From positions 124,001-188,000 of the forward strand of contig OZ025822.1 in NCBI GenBank assembly GCA_964019425.1: DNA of 64,000 bases, written 5' to 3'. The DNA comes from Flectonema sp. DT1601 (Eukaryota > Euglenozoa > Diplonemea > Diplonemida > Diplonemidae). The first letter of the stretch is position 1, and each line of letters begins with the position of its first letter. The notes below the pieces were generated by a model. It had not been told where the DNA came from. It saw only the letters and a program-made list of their open reading frames with translations, and searched no databases. Position numbers and translations under genes: made by a program. This document shows, one piece after another, positions 39,878-50,526 of this stretch.

Positions 39878-42565
39878 TCAGACTACACGAGAACCTTCAC
39901 CATCACTACTATCGCTGCTGTCGATACTTGAAGCTGCTTCCATAAAACCCGACTCGGCTCTAGACGATTTCGATGTTCTCGAAGTCGAGAGGAAGTCATC
40001 TATCTGTTGAACATTGTTAAGGTCAGTAGGATCTCTGAATGTGAGGCTAACACGTGTCTCACCAGAGCATAAGATTGGTACCTGAATATCTGTTGCAATA
40101 GGACGTGCATTGATGTGAGTAAGTTGAAGACCAATAGCTGACTTAACATCATCACCAGCAGGTGAATCATCATAAACAGCCTCAAGTACAGGTGGTGATG
40201 TTGTAGTGAATGACAGCCCCATTGCTTCCCTTGGAAACTTTCTAACAGTCATAGTCCTACAACGGATCTCTTCAAATGTTATTGTTAATGAGGTAGCTTT
40301 GCTGTACATCACATCCTCGAGTGTCCTTTGAGAAAATTTGTTTCCATCAAAAGCGATGATTGCCATTCCTATAAATGTTTGTAGTTTACTTCTCCAAGAA
40401 GGAGAGTCTTCAGTTACTTGAGAGAGGTATGGTCCGTGACATGAGAAGTCGAATGATTCCTCAACTCTTTTTAAAATAGTGACTTCGTTGTCATTCGGAC
40501 AGGTTACTTCTTCACATACGAGTGTTTCACCTACAGCAGTGGTGACTGATACCCATCCTTGGATGGGTGCCACGATATGTGCTCGTCGTCCTCGTATTTC
40601 AATAACGTCAACATGAGCTCCAGTTTCTAAATTTCCTGCTACTGGACTTTCAAGAGAAGCTCCTTGTCTGACTAACGATCCGGTTTCTCCAACAACTTTA
40701 CCACGACCAGGTTCTAAAAGTACGCATTGTTCAATAGGTGGGCCTAAATCAGGATTCTGATTACTATAAGCGCCAAGACCTCTATTTGGTGATCCACTTG
40801 CTGTACTAATAATTGATTGTGTTGATGGGATCCGACTCAGAGATGACGACAAGTCTTGTTCTTTACACGGACTTCCATTTATGAAAGTCGGTGTTTTCCG
40901 CAAACTCGAATTCGTATTATTTTTTAAAAGTTTAAAACTTGAACCTGGTCTGGATGAAATTTCACTCAAAGGAATAGGAAGGGGTGTCTGAGAATCAGAT
41001 GTGTTTGACTTTATCCAAGCTAACCTGTCAGTTACAACTTCAATATCAATTTCACAAAGACGTCCAATCCAAATCATCCATTCAGTTAATGTTACATGAT
41101 TAGTTTGTGTGTCTAAGTATCTCAGTTCTTGCTTTGCCGTCGCCGTTGATAATTGCAGAGCTTTCAACAATTCGTGACGAGTTATCGACGTATCGTTACC
41201 AGCAATTAAAACTAAATCATGATATGCTTGTTTTCCACGTTTCCAAATATCGACTACCTCAGTTGCAGATTCATCAGTCACTTGTCCTGTTGCGCGTATC
41301 CCAAGTTGGTTTATTGTCCACGACAATTCATCAAATGACCAGACTACTATGAAATCACCAGAAGCAGTCCTTCCAACTACTTCTGCGAGATGATATCGAC
41401 CTCCCCAGAGAGCTTCAATTGTACTTCCTCGTGAGATTTTTGAAACATCAAAATACGGTGCAGGAATTGGATTGTGTGGTAGCTTTGGACACATTAATAA
41501 TTTTATCCCTTCAGGTGCTCCTTTGCATGAAACAGCAATCGCTGAAACCTGTTCAGCAGAGCTCACAGAGATGTTATTTATACTGTGGAGGAGTTCTTTT
41601 TCTTTTAAGACTTTACTGCATTTCCCAATGTTAGATACTTCTAATCCCATGGGTTTAGATTTCCAAAATACTGTAAATAATTCAGATGAAGCAACGATCA
41701 CTTCACGTGAAGGGGCGCGTCTCCAGGTGTCACCGTTGTCCCAGCTGCATAACTGCTCTGTGACAAGGACTAGTTTACTGCCCTCTCGAGAAACAATACC
41801 AGAATTATCAGTAAGTTGGTGCAGTGTTGTTATATTTTTTGTAACACATTTCGCAGATGAATTTGATACATCCCAAGTCGCTTTCGATTGATCGTACCAT
41901 CTTCCTTGTAGTACTTTCATTGGAAGAGTTGCATCAGCAATCAGAAGAGAAGTACAAGCTATATTCCTTAGAAGACCAGCTGCTGCGTTTGTCGCAACAT
42001 CTGAAGTCCCATCAGAGTGAAGTGCCATCACAACACCAGGTCTCCATTCTTTATTAAATAAAACTTTAACACTACTACCGACTGGAGCCTTGTGAAAGCT
42101 TCCTGGAACGGCAATACAGTCGGGAAGACGAAAACGAACTTCTTTACGCTTTGGGGATATCTCAAGACAAGGATCAGTGTTAAATGATTGGTCTCGTTCA
42201 AATGTGATTTTTCCGGTTTTGACATTACGAGAAACAATATCGCCTTCCATTTCTGGTGTGAGAAGTACTTCGCGTGCTTCTTCTCCCTCACGGTAAACGG
42301 GTGCTGACATGTCGAAATTACTACCGGATTGGTTTGTGGGAACTTGTGAAGCAGAGTTCTGTCTCTCATCGTAGTACTCGTGTTCTCTTCCAGTCTTTTC
42401 TTCTTGTAGTGCGTGTAGCGGATTTCCGCCTTTTTTATTAGTAGAAGTTAGTGATGCAAAGCTATTAGATTCTATGGGCGATAGAGTTGTAACTGTTCTC
42501 GCTACTCCTGAACTCTTCCCGTTCGCATTCGATTCCACCGGCCGCTTCCTGCAGCACCACATCAT
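39878..42565 (-). CDS. Multidomain scaffold with PDZ-like domains
   Basis: 895 residues from the ATG at 42565. N-terminus MMWCCRKRP has paired Cys followed by basic residues, a likely palmitoylation signal. A Tudor-like block (VGSSVKVLFNKEWRPGVVMA) lies near 170. PDZ-like domains: one near 310-360 (SKPMGLEVS, SINNISVSSAEQVSAIAVSC) and one or two at the C-terminal end (FPREAMGLSFTTTSPPVLEA, VYDDSPAGDDVKSAIGLQLT). A second Tudor-like segment (GSTIEALWGGRYHLAEVVGR) and an EF-hand-like helical part sit between. The protein ends SRVV. It looks like a membrane-attached scaffold. Domain calls are by eye; no orthologue recognised. An acceptor-like TATTATTTAAACAG precedes the start. Confidence 0.7.
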   Translation of the reverse strand: MMWCCRKRPVESNANGKSSGVARTVTTLSPIESNSFASLTSTNKKGGNPLHALQEEKTGREHEYYDERQNSASQVPTNQSGSNFDMSAPVYREGEEAREVLLTPEMEGDIVSRNVKTGKITFERDQSFNTDPCLEISPKRKEVRFRLPDCIAVPGSFHKAPVGSSVKVLFNKEWRPGVVMALHSDGTSDVATNAAAGLLRNIACTSLLIADATLPMKVLQGRWYDQSKATWDVSNSSAKCVTKNITTLHQLTDNSGIVSREGSKLVLVTEQLCSWDNGDTWRRAPSREVIVASSELFTVFWKSKPMGLEVSNIGKCSKVLKEKELLHSINNISVSSAEQVSAIAVSCKGAPEGIKLLMCPKLPHNPIPAPYFDVSKISRGSTIEALWGGRYHLAEVVGRTASGDFIVVWSFDELSWTINQLGIRATGQVTDESATEVVDIWKRGKQAYHDLVLIAGNDTSITRHELLKALQLSTATAKQELRYLDTQTNHVTLTEWMIWIGRLCEIDIEVVTDRLAWIKSNTSDSQTPLPIPLSEISSRPGSSFKLLKNNTNSSLRKTPTFINGSPCKEQDLSSSLSRIPSTQSIISTASGSPNRGLGAYSNQNPDLGPPIEQCVLLEPGRGKVVGETGSLVRQGASLESPVAGNLETGAHVDVIEIRGRRAHIVAPIQGWVSVTTAVGETLVCEEVTCPNDNEVTILKRVEESFDFSCHGPYLSQVTEDSPSWRSKLQTFIGMAIIAFDGNKFSQRTLEDVMYSKATSLTITFEEIRCRTMTVRKFPREAMGLSFTTTSPPVLEAVYDDSPAGDDVKSAIGLQLTHINARPIATDIQVPILCSGETRVSLTFRDPTDLNNVQQIDDFLSTSRTSKSSRAESGFMEAASSIDSSDSSDGEGSRVV

Positions 42566-42720
42566 CACTTAGGCAACCAGTTATTTCATCGTTTACCACC
42601 TGTTTAAATAATAGAAGTGACTCTTTGGCTCAGATGATATAAAAACAAAGAAAATGTGTCGGTAGTTTTATTATAATTATTATTTTTTAAAAAAAAAGAA
42701 AGAAAAATAGTTTTAACTGA

Positions 42721-42750
42721 GCTGAAAAGTCATAGAAATGACTCTTCAGC
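42721..42750. repeat. 13-bp hairpin
   Basis: GCTGAAAAGTCAT, loop AGAA, ATGACTCTTCAGC: 13 paired positions with one mismatch. It lies in the 217-nt spacer between the PDZ scaffold and the small protein at 42783. Confidence 0.75.
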
Positions 42751-42782
42751 CGAATAAATATAAAATAAAGCTTTCTGTTAAA

Positions 42783-42971
42783 CTACACAACGTAGTCTTT
42801 CCATTCAACTTCATCATCAGTAACCTCTACCAATGTTGGTGGGTTGTCCAATTCCTTCTTCTTCGCCTTAGCTTCCTTCACTTTTAATTTCTTCTTTTTA
42901 ATGCGTTCTCTTGCTTGAGCTTTTTTCTCATCTCGGAGGGCATCTCCCGGATCTCTCCAACAGCAAAACAT
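42783..42971 (-). CDS. Small basic protein with acidic VEW..VV tail (paralogue 1)
   Basis: 62 residues: MFCCWRDPGDALRDEKKAQA, a Lys-rich helix, then the tail VEVTDDEVEWKDYVV. The neighbour at 43981-44271 ends VEVEDDDRVEWTEMVV, so the two share V-E-V-x-D-D..V-E-W-x-x-V-V at the very C-terminus, and both have early Cys and a DP dipeptide. The Cys pair suggests palmitoylation; the terminal hydrophobic VV could be a PDZ ligand for the scaffold next door. Role unknown. Confidence 0.6.
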   Translation of the reverse strand: MFCCWRDPGDALRDEKKAQARERIKKKKLKVKEAKAKKKELDNPPTLVEVTDDEVEWKDYVV

Positions 42972-43090
42972 GTCAACAAAAACTGAGTTTTAAAGAAGCT
43001 GATTTTAAAAAAAAAAAAAAAAAAAAACGATTTAATTACTGCAATTAATGCTCGAGTTGACAACAGGTGGTAATATCAGAAACAAATAAT

Positions 43091-43130
<40 letters not shown>

Positions 43131-43510
43131 GCTGTTGTGTTATATAATAAAGTATTTTATCTAGCTTGTGTAATTCCTGTCAAAAAGGGGGTAGTGTACA
43201 TGTTTGTTTGTTTTTTACAACAACAAAAAAAAAATAAAGGCAATCGCTCTATTGCTGTGATGTCAATCTGACAATACTGGAGAGCGTGACCACAATTTAT
43301 ATTTTATTTAGTTTTACGAGTGAAAGGGAAATTGTGGCAGCGTTAACAGTAATACCCATACTTTAAAGGTTTGTATTCGACTGCACAAGAACGATCACTC
43401 AAAAGGGGGAAAAAAAATACTCCCCCCCGCAATAATCAGACATTCATCGATATGAAGCAAGTATTTTAGGGGGAAAAGCTCACGCTTTACCGAGCTTTGT
43501 TTTAATAATA

Positions 43511-43547
<37 letters not shown>

Positions 43548-43980
43548 ATTCAGATAAGAGGCATATATTTTTTTGTTGACCGCAGACAGTTTACAATGCA
43601 TCAGTGAAACAGATCAATACTCGAACACAACCTCTTAAATTTGAATAATTTTCTTCTCCGAGCAATCAAAGTCGGTAACAACAACAACAACAAAAAAAAA
43701 AAAAAAAAAAAAAAAAACAAGCAATTGCGTTTTAAGATAGACTACCGCTAAATACATTTCATAATTATAAATAAAAAAGCAAAAAAACCAACCAACAAGT
43801 GGTAATCAAAATTGACTGATCAAGGAAGTTTCCCTATAGATAATCAGCAAGCAAGCTAATTTTGGTTTTTTAAGTCTACAAGAAAAAAAGGGAGTACAGC
43901 TACTAATAAATCATCATAAAACAGGAAGTTAGGTGACGATGACTGAATGAAGGTGTCAATACAATGAAATGATGTGATGA
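42972..43980. other. Intergenic spacer, 1 kb
   Basis: Contains repeat copy B, a T35-type run near 43095, an A30-type run near 43520 and an inverted repeat CCACAATT/AATTGTGG at about 43291-43338. No gene seen. Confidence 0.4.
43548..43679 (+). repeat. Short structured repeat, copy B
   Basis: Body ATTCAGATAAGAGGC ... CCTCTTAAATTTGAAT (43548-43646): the ends form an inverted repeat in which AAGAGG pairs CCTCTT, different bases from the other copies but still paired. Core GTTGACCGCAGACAG, then TTTTCTTCTC, hairpin CCGA-N10-TCGG and TAACAAC plus A-run. Confidence 0.8.
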
Positions 43981-44271
43981 TTAGACAACCATCTCCGTCC
44001 ACTCTACTCGGTCGTCGTCCTCAACTTCGACATATCTGCTCTCATTAAATCCATAATTTGGTTTTCCATTTGAAGAACCCATCTCATTTGAAGCAACTGG
44101 GACAGTTGGAACTGGCGTCTGGATAGTCTTCATCGCCCTAGCGCTTTCCCTAACCGATTCCAAGGTTTTATTCGAACTTGTTTTTTGTACTGTTTTTTGT
44201 ACCGATTTTGGTTTTGGTTTAACAGATTTCGGTTTCTGTCGCTTCCCCTTATCTGGATCTCCAGTACACAT
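43981..44271 (-). CDS. Small basic protein with acidic VEW..VV tail (paralogue 2)
   Basis: 96 residues: MCTGDPDKGKRQKPKSVKPK, a Lys/Ser/Thr-rich middle with Val-Pro repeats, then SRYVEVEDDDRVEWTEMVV. The tail matches that of the gene at 42783-42971. The basic body and acidic end suggest a membrane- or partner-binding peptide, possibly a PDZ ligand. No family recognised. The two paralogues are separated by 1 kb containing repeat copy B. Confidence 0.6.
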   Translation of the reverse strand: MCTGDPDKGKRQKPKSVKPKPKSVQKTVQKTSSNKTLESVRESARAMKTIQTPVPTVPVASNEMGSSNGKPNYGFNESRYVEVEDDDRVEWTEMVV

Positions 44272-44416
44272 TTTTTTTGGATTGTATTACTGTTTTTTTT
44301 TTCTTTTATAAAAAAAAAATCATAAATCGGAGGAACGCAGGGGGCAAGTCTCACTGTAGAAACAGAATATATACTCAGAAAAAGTGATGGTTTCTTTTTC
44401 TTTTTTTTCCCTTCTT

Positions 44417-46129
44417 TCAACTGTTAATTGGTAACGGAAGAGGAGGTCCATTTCTTATAATGTATTTAAGCTTCTCATACAATACATTATCCTGATGAGG
44501 TACTGCAGTAAAGCTATATTCAGGGATGGATGTTCCCTTTAAGACTGCTATTGCTGCAGAATTGAAAGAGTCCCATCGACCAACTCCGTTTTCAGCCATT
44601 TGATACATCCATTCCTCTTCGTCAGCTGATTTCGCAGGAGAGACTTCGAAAATCAGTTCCAGTTCACCTTTGAATATAACAGATTGAAGAATAACCCGAC
44701 TCTCAGTTGTGTACGCTACTTCATTATGAAAAGCCTCATTGGCAAGAAGAGGAATCTCAAACTTTGAACCCAACCTCTCAATAGCCGCAACCCACTGCGA
44801 TAACTTCCCTATCAAACTAAATCTCAACATGCTTTCACTTCCCAGATCCCCACACGCAAGTCTACCAGTCGCCACAGCTACGTTAATGGATAATGTTTGT
44901 TCAGAAGCTTCCTGAAATGGATACAACACCTGGCTAGATTCAACTAATACTTTTGTTGAACACTCCAAACAACAATAAATATGAGGTATTCTCTGTCTAG
45001 ACGCTCCAAAGTTCGCATACATACGATCACCCAGAAACAAGTCAGGTGTCCCTTTGCATAACATCACGTGGTTAAAAGTTGAACCTACCAATGCGGAGAT
45101 TAGCTTTTCAAAAGCAGACAGTGAACAATTCAATACCGACATAGAATTATTTATATTAACAACAAGAAGAGATGCGTTCACATGAAAGAATCCTTTTCTA
45201 AGAGTGAATTGTGGAACTGAAGGAGATGATGACGTACTTTTGTCATCACTAAAAGACATAAGTGAGCTACGATAAGCAGTCACTGAAGAAGAATCCGAAT
45301 CCCTAGGTAGACAAGATTGAGGCAAGTAAGGCTGATATGTATGTAGATTTCCAAGCAACGCAATAAAAGCTGTTTTTAAGTCCACTGGAATGGTCGCATC
45401 ATCCAATAGCTTTCCTGCTGATATTAGGTCAAATTTTGACAACGAAGTCGCAATTTCGTTAACTGTTTGAATTGAAGCAAGAACACATTTCTGTTCCTCC
45501 TCCATCCTCCTAGCAAACCCTCTAGTACATGAATAATCAAGTAAAAAAACGAATAACTGAAAAGCAAGAGTCAAAAAAGCTTGAGGGAGAGGTACAGGAC
45601 ACGGCAAATTACTACATTCATACTTTTCTTGCCTCTTGTGTTGTTCATATCCGCTCCATTCAACATCATAAATTCCATAACGAAGAGAAGATTCTGAGGC
45701 TGCTACACACAAATACAAAATGCAGACTGAAATAACTCCCCTACATATACCTTCACGAGCTTGACATAGAAGCAGTAAGTCAGTTAGTAGTACGAAGGCT
45801 GACCATCTTCTATCAGTACTTAGGAGACTACTTGAAAAGTCTCCCAAAATAATAGCTGACCCTCCAAGGACAACAAAAAATAAAAGCATAAAATCATCAA
45901 CTTCTCCTTGTTGAAAACCTAATCTAATAACCGTTCCAACAGAAAACACGAGTCCCAAAATACCACCTACAAAGGTCAGCGTTCTACTCATTGCTGTTAT
46001 GAACGATGTAACTCCAAGAAGAAAGGCACCTATACACATGTACAGCATTAGTACTTTCCTTCTCTTCTGAAGGCTAGTGTCTGTTTCTTTGATTATTTTC
46101 CCGAGGATGCATTTCAAAGGACCCAACAT
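44417..46129 (-). CDS. Six-helix membrane protein with degenerate class III cyclase domain
   Basis: 570 residues. About six membrane segments lie in the first 210 residues (VLMLYMCIGAFLLGVTSFIT, FMLLFFVVLGGSAIILGDF, AFLTLAFQLFVFLLDYS and others). From about 320 a nucleotide-cyclase fold can be traced: HVNASLLVVNINNSM, PDLFLGDRMYANFGASRQ, INVAVATGRLACGDLGS, then MLRFSLIGKLSQWVAAIERL and PLLANEAFHNEV, echoing the VNxAxRLE and LV-SE motifs. The metal-binding Asp expected in the first strand (F-x-D-I) is replaced (LLVVNI), so catalysis is doubtful; it may be a regulatory homologue. Similar membrane cyclase-like proteins occur in other protists, to my knowledge. Confidence 0.65.
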   Translation of the reverse strand: MLGPLKCILGKIIKETDTSLQKRRKVLMLYMCIGAFLLGVTSFITAMSRTLTFVGGILGLVFSVGTVIRLGFQQGEVDDFMLLFFVVLGGSAIILGDFSSSLLSTDRRWSAFVLLTDLLLLCQAREGICRGVISVCILYLCVAASESSLRYGIYDVEWSGYEQHKRQEKYECSNLPCPVPLPQAFLTLAFQLFVFLLDYSCTRGFARRMEEEQKCVLASIQTVNEIATSLSKFDLISAGKLLDDATIPVDLKTAFIALLGNLHTYQPYLPQSCLPRDSDSSSVTAYRSSLMSFSDDKSTSSSPSVPQFTLRKGFFHVNASLLVVNINNSMSVLNCSLSAFEKLISALVGSTFNHVMLCKGTPDLFLGDRMYANFGASRQRIPHIYCCLECSTKVLVESSQVLYPFQEASEQTLSINVAVATGRLACGDLGSESMLRFSLIGKLSQWVAAIERLGSKFEIPLLANEAFHNEVAYTTESRVILQSVIFKGELELIFEVSPAKSADEEEWMYQMAENGVGRWDSFNSAAIAVLKGTSIPEYSFTAVPHQDNVLYEKLKYIIRNGPPLPLPINS

Positions 46130-47541
46130 AGGATAGTAATCACTTTTCCCTTGTGAGATGTGAAAAAACTATTAAGAGAGTCAACGTGACGACACAACAC
46201 ACGACATTACCTGAATCCTGCTGTAAGAAATATTATTTATCCCATGAATTCTTGACGTCTACTTGTGTTCAGTTTAGTATACGATAGTACCTGCTTTGAT
46301 GAAAAAAAATATACATAAAATAAAAACTATCACAAAGACATAACATCATAAAACGATTGCCGAAGTGTTTTGCTGCCCAGCTGAGCAGAAATCCAGCAGT
46401 TCGTTTCCTTTTTTTGTATTCTTTTTTCATATGAAAAATTGGCTAAGTTCACCAAGAAAGAGAGAGAGGAGCATACGCAGACAACAAAAAAAATTGTATT
46501 TTTCTTTTTTTCCCTTACATCAGTACTACTCCTTATCCAGATTTAAGTCTTGGGATATAGACAAGGAACTGTAACCTGGTAGCTGTACTTTTTTCTTGAA
46601 ATTTGCAACTTTTTATGGGAAACTAAAAGAAAAACACAAAAAGGTCATGCAGCTACGAATATCCCATTAGGGATTACAACAAAAATATAAAAAAAAATCG
46701 AAATTACTTCATTATTTAACAAGTGAGGAATAAATATTAAAAAAAACTAATTCAGATGAAAAGCCTTGTACTCTATTCAACACAGACAAAAAAAATAACA
46801 TTTGACTATAAATAAATAAAACGGCTCTTAATCTGAATAGTTTCTTCTCCGACTTCGTCGGTACAAAGAAAACAAAAAAAATGAGGATTTCGTACTTTAC
46901 TGAAATATAACTTCAGTAGAGCGATTATCATAATAAAAGAATTGGAAGGTTTTTTAAAAAAAAAATAATAGTAGTTTCCGTCATCACAATTCTCTGCGTC
47001 AGAAGTAACTTGCGCTTGACCGGATTTCAGAAACAATAATTTTTTTTTTTTTTTGGTCGATTTTTATTCCCAATTAGAGAAAAAACAACAACAAAAAAAC
47101 AAAAGATGGAAAAAAAAAAAAAGAAGAAAAAAAGAAGAAAAAAAAACGGGTAAACAAGAACAAGATTTATTTATTAAAACCCAGTAGCCGTCAAAAAAGA
47201 ATAGGGGAAAAAAAAGGACAAGAAAATTTAAGTTTTTCTAAACTTTTCGGCTTTTTCGCTGCAGCACTTATCTTAGAAAGAAAAGTTACTTATGTTCTTA
47301 CGGGGTACATCTAAAAAAAACAAAAAACAAAAATATTTAAAAATGAAATGAAATTGAAGTACAACCGAATCATTGCACTATCTGGTGCAGTATTGCTCGA
47401 AGACGGGAACAAAAAAAAAATTGAAAATTGAAAATATAACAAAATCATTTCATGGGAGAAAAAAAAAAAAGGCATTTATCCCGAATATTTCTAGGAAGGT
47501 TGTTTTTTCGAAATTATTAAAAGAAAGAAAAAAAAATATCA
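46130..47541. other. Intergenic spacer, 1.4 kb
   Basis: Contains repeat copy C and A/T runs. On the minus strand near 47230-47275 a short acceptor-led frame reads KCCSEKAEKFRKT then stop, too short to call. No gene seen. Confidence 0.4.
46750..46864 (+). repeat. Short structured repeat, copy C
   Basis: Body ATTCAGATGAAAAGCC ... GGCTCTTAATCTGAAT (46750-46838), inverted ends matching at 14 of 16 positions. Then AGTTTCTTCTC and a perfect hairpin CCGAC-TTC-GTCGG (46849-46861) followed by TACAAAG. This is the cleanest copy of the tail. Confidence 0.85.
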
Positions 47542-49143
47542 TTACAATTTATACTCAGGAAGTGTTTGAATTCCGCCAACCGGAACCCCAGTGAACGGAG
47601 TGATGTTTGGCTCTAAGCAATTCATGTCAACAGCTGTTGAGTTGGTATCTTTTTCCTCTTCATCATTATCGATATTTTTATTACGAGCTGAACAATAACA
47701 GAACCAAACGATAACAGCAATTCCAAACACAACAGCAACAGCTCCAACAACAATAACAATAATAACCCAAGTCTCGGTATCCTCCTTCAGTGAAATTCTC
47801 AACCCAGCAGGAGAAACAGTTTCAGGAATATCAGTATCCTTCATGGGTGATTTCGTAACCGATACAGGACTCGATGTTGGAATCGCCGTAGGCACGCTAG
47901 TAATTGTCGGGAAGTTAAAAGCTGATACGTCTCTTACTATTGTAACAAATGCCTCAGTACTATCACTGTATACTAAGTACATTCCCCTACCTGTTCCAGA
48001 TACATCAAAAACTAACTTTTCACCCGCAACTGGATAGTACAAATCTCCCATAACGTTAGCTACCTCAATAACCTGTCCTACAGGACTAGTGCTCGTTGGA
48101 ATAAAGACTTTAGAAAAAGCAAAAGATTTACCCGCATGATACACAACTAAGAATCTATTTTCATCAAGTTTTGTTGACTTAACGCTAACCCAGAAAATAT
48201 CTTCCCTTGGAGGAATGTTGACGCGAGCGTCGTTGAATCTGAAATCAATCAAATTACTTCCTACCACACGTATGGCACTTATAGTTATCCTCCAGTCAGT
48301 TACAGAACTACGTGAAACAGAAACACTTGAGATACCAACAGTTAAGCCTGTTGTGTTGTCGTTGTTTGTTGTTATTCAAAAAAAAAAAAAACACCTGAAA
48401 AATGACAATAATAATAATAAAGAAAACATACCATCGCTTAACAAAGTGACATCATACTCCATAATATTAACGCGGTTAAGTGTGTCTGAAATTTTAAATA
48501 GTTCCTTAGTAACTTGTCCAGTGGATGCATCAACGAGAAACCCATGGAGTTCTGATGTATCACCATAGGCAGTGATAAGAAATACATCATGTGTTGAAAT
48601 ATAAACAGCTTTTGGGAATTGAAGTCTCATTTCATCAGGAATTGTGAATGAATAAACTTTACTAATTTGGTTGCTTGGCATTAAGACAGTTGTAAGTTGG
48701 TAAGTAAGCTGCGAAGGGTCGCCTTCATTCCACACCGTGAGATATGTTCGTGTGTCTTTTTCAGCGATAGTCACACCAGAAACATTTTGACTTGAGATAT
48801 CTACCCAGGAGTTTCTAATTCGTAGTTTCAAGTCGCCACCAGTACCGTAAGCAGTAGTAAAACCAGCTATACCTGGAACGCTATCAAACGACGTCAGTTT
48901 TCCAACGTCCATAACGTCTTCCGATTTAGGAATACAACCCGTCTCAACACAGTGATACTCTTCTAGAAGTCTTGTACCATCACAATGGGTTCTCACTACA
49001 GCAACTTCTTTCATGCTGCTTTGCCGACTCAGTCTCAGCTCGTCAACTGTTTTGCATTCTAATTCCGAAGAAAACACTTCTTTGGTTATCTCACCACGAG
49101 ATGCGACAAACAGTGACAGCAATACTGATAGGGATCGTTTCAT
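47542..49143 (-). CDS. Type I membrane protein with large ectodomain, function unknown
   Basis: Two exons, 49143-48432 and 48347-47542, GT-AG intron of 84 nt, 505 residues. Signal peptide MKRSLSVLLSLFVASRGE, an ectodomain of beta character with repeated WVDISSQNVSGVTI-like and SFTIPDEMRLQFPKAVYIST-like blocks, a Ser/Thr/Pro stalk (VPTAIPTSSPVSVTKSP), a single membrane helix (WVIIVIVVGAVAVVFGIAVI) and a short acidic cytosolic tail ending PEYKL. The layout suggests a surface receptor or adhesin-like protein; no family recognised. Intron phase is consistent and the reading is continuous. Confidence 0.75.
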
Positions 49144-49411
49144 TATTGTTTTGTTTTTTATTAAAAAAAACTAGAATCTGAAGAATGGAGATAAACTAAC
49201 TAAACAACAACAAAAAAAAAGGGACCTTCAAACCAAAAACTGTTGATGTGCTTTTGCTGTGATTCACATAATTTTTTTTTTTTTTTTGCAATCTGAAAAA
49301 TGTGTTAACATTAAAAAGAAAAAAAAATACTTCCCTCTTCATCAACCCGTCAGGATTGGTTCACAAACGTTGTGTAAATGCAAAAACAAAAAAAAAATTC
49401 ATACAAAATAA

Positions 49412-50392
49412 TTACAAATCTCCACCACTTAGACAGTTCTCCAAATCAGGAGGAGGTCTAATATTAATGTTATAATCAACTGTTTGTTTTGATACTACCA
49501 ACAGCCTTCTGAAAATATGACTCGCACATATAGATTTCATAGATAGCAATGCATCCTGAGACACGCAATCCCGAGAGGTTGACTCAGACTCTTCTAAGTT
49601 TGATAACTCATTTTGATTGAAAAGGCTACGAGGTCTGGTGCTGATAGTATCTTCAATAAAGTGATTCCAACTATTGAAAATAGACTTCCTCAAAGCATAC
49701 TCGCTAATTAGTAATGAGGGGATCGTGAATAGTCTTTTTAGTCCAGTCAGACACTGCAATTCTATTGAACTTCTTATTTTATATTCAAATTTAATAAACT
49801 TTCCATACCAAACAAGAAGTGATTCCTGTTCAGAATTGTAGTTCTGAACTTTTTCAAATTTCTTTGGATTCAGAAAAGGAAGTGCACTCCGATATCTCCT
49901 CAACAACGCTGCGCGAGTATTTCTTTCTAATGTTATTTGTTGCGTACGGATATCTTCTTCTTTGGTTAGGAATTGTTTGAAAATTGATGATTTTTTAAAT
50001 CTTTTAATCGCTTTTTCAGTTTCTTTTTCCAAACAAGCCTTGTGATCCGCCAAACTCACTTGTCGTTTGTTGTAGTAGTTGTTGTAGGCAGTTAGTTCAC
50101 GAAACGCATCAATATTGTTATCGTTATTTGTACATTCAACTTGCCAAGTAGCAGTGTCTGTTGCTGTAGTGTATGATTCACTTTCGATCATGTTCGATTC
50201 CGACTCGAGGATTATTTCATCGTCGATTTTCACTTCTTCCATTGGTGTTGAGGCAACCATAGCGAGGTATTTATGACCTGGATTCTTCAATGCCACATAC
50301 TTTACGAGAGAGTCGACCTGTCGGTATTCCACTGCGAGTTTTCGAAGGCGTTCTCTTCCACTGATTTCACTCAGCCAGAGAAGTGTCTTCAT
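49412..50392 (-). CDS. Protein of unknown function
   Basis: 326 residues, single exon, mostly helical and basic with a Ser/Glu-rich segment (IILESESNMIESESYTT). Stretches such as KRFKKSSIFKQFLTKEEDIR and QNYNSEQESLLVWYGKFIKF look like packed helices. No motif recognised. The start is well supported by a TTTTTTTCTCCACAG acceptor-like site about 50 nt upstream. Function unknown. Confidence 0.55.
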   Translation of the reverse strand: MKTLLWLSEISGRERLRKLAVEYRQVDSLVKYVALKNPGHKYLAMVASTPMEEVKIDDEIILESESNMIESESYTTATDTATWQVECTNNDNNIDAFRELTAYNNYYNKRQVSLADHKACLEKETEKAIKRFKKSSIFKQFLTKEEDIRTQQITLERNTRAALLRRYRSALPFLNPKKFEKVQNYNSEQESLLVWYGKFIKFEYKIRSSIELQCLTGLKRLFTIPSLLISEYALRKSIFNSWNHFIEDTISTRPRSLFNQNELSNLEESESTSRDCVSQDALLSMKSICASHIFRRLLVVSKQTVDYNINIRPPPDLENCLSGGDL

Positions 50393-50526
50393 TGTTATTT
50401 TACTCTCTTTTTTTAGGGGTGAAATCCGTGAATCTGTGGAGAAAAAAAAATGTTTCTGTTTTAATTTGCGATTCTACAAAAAATTGTAAAAAAAAAGACC
50501 CAGCAGAGAGAATCGATCTTGGCACA

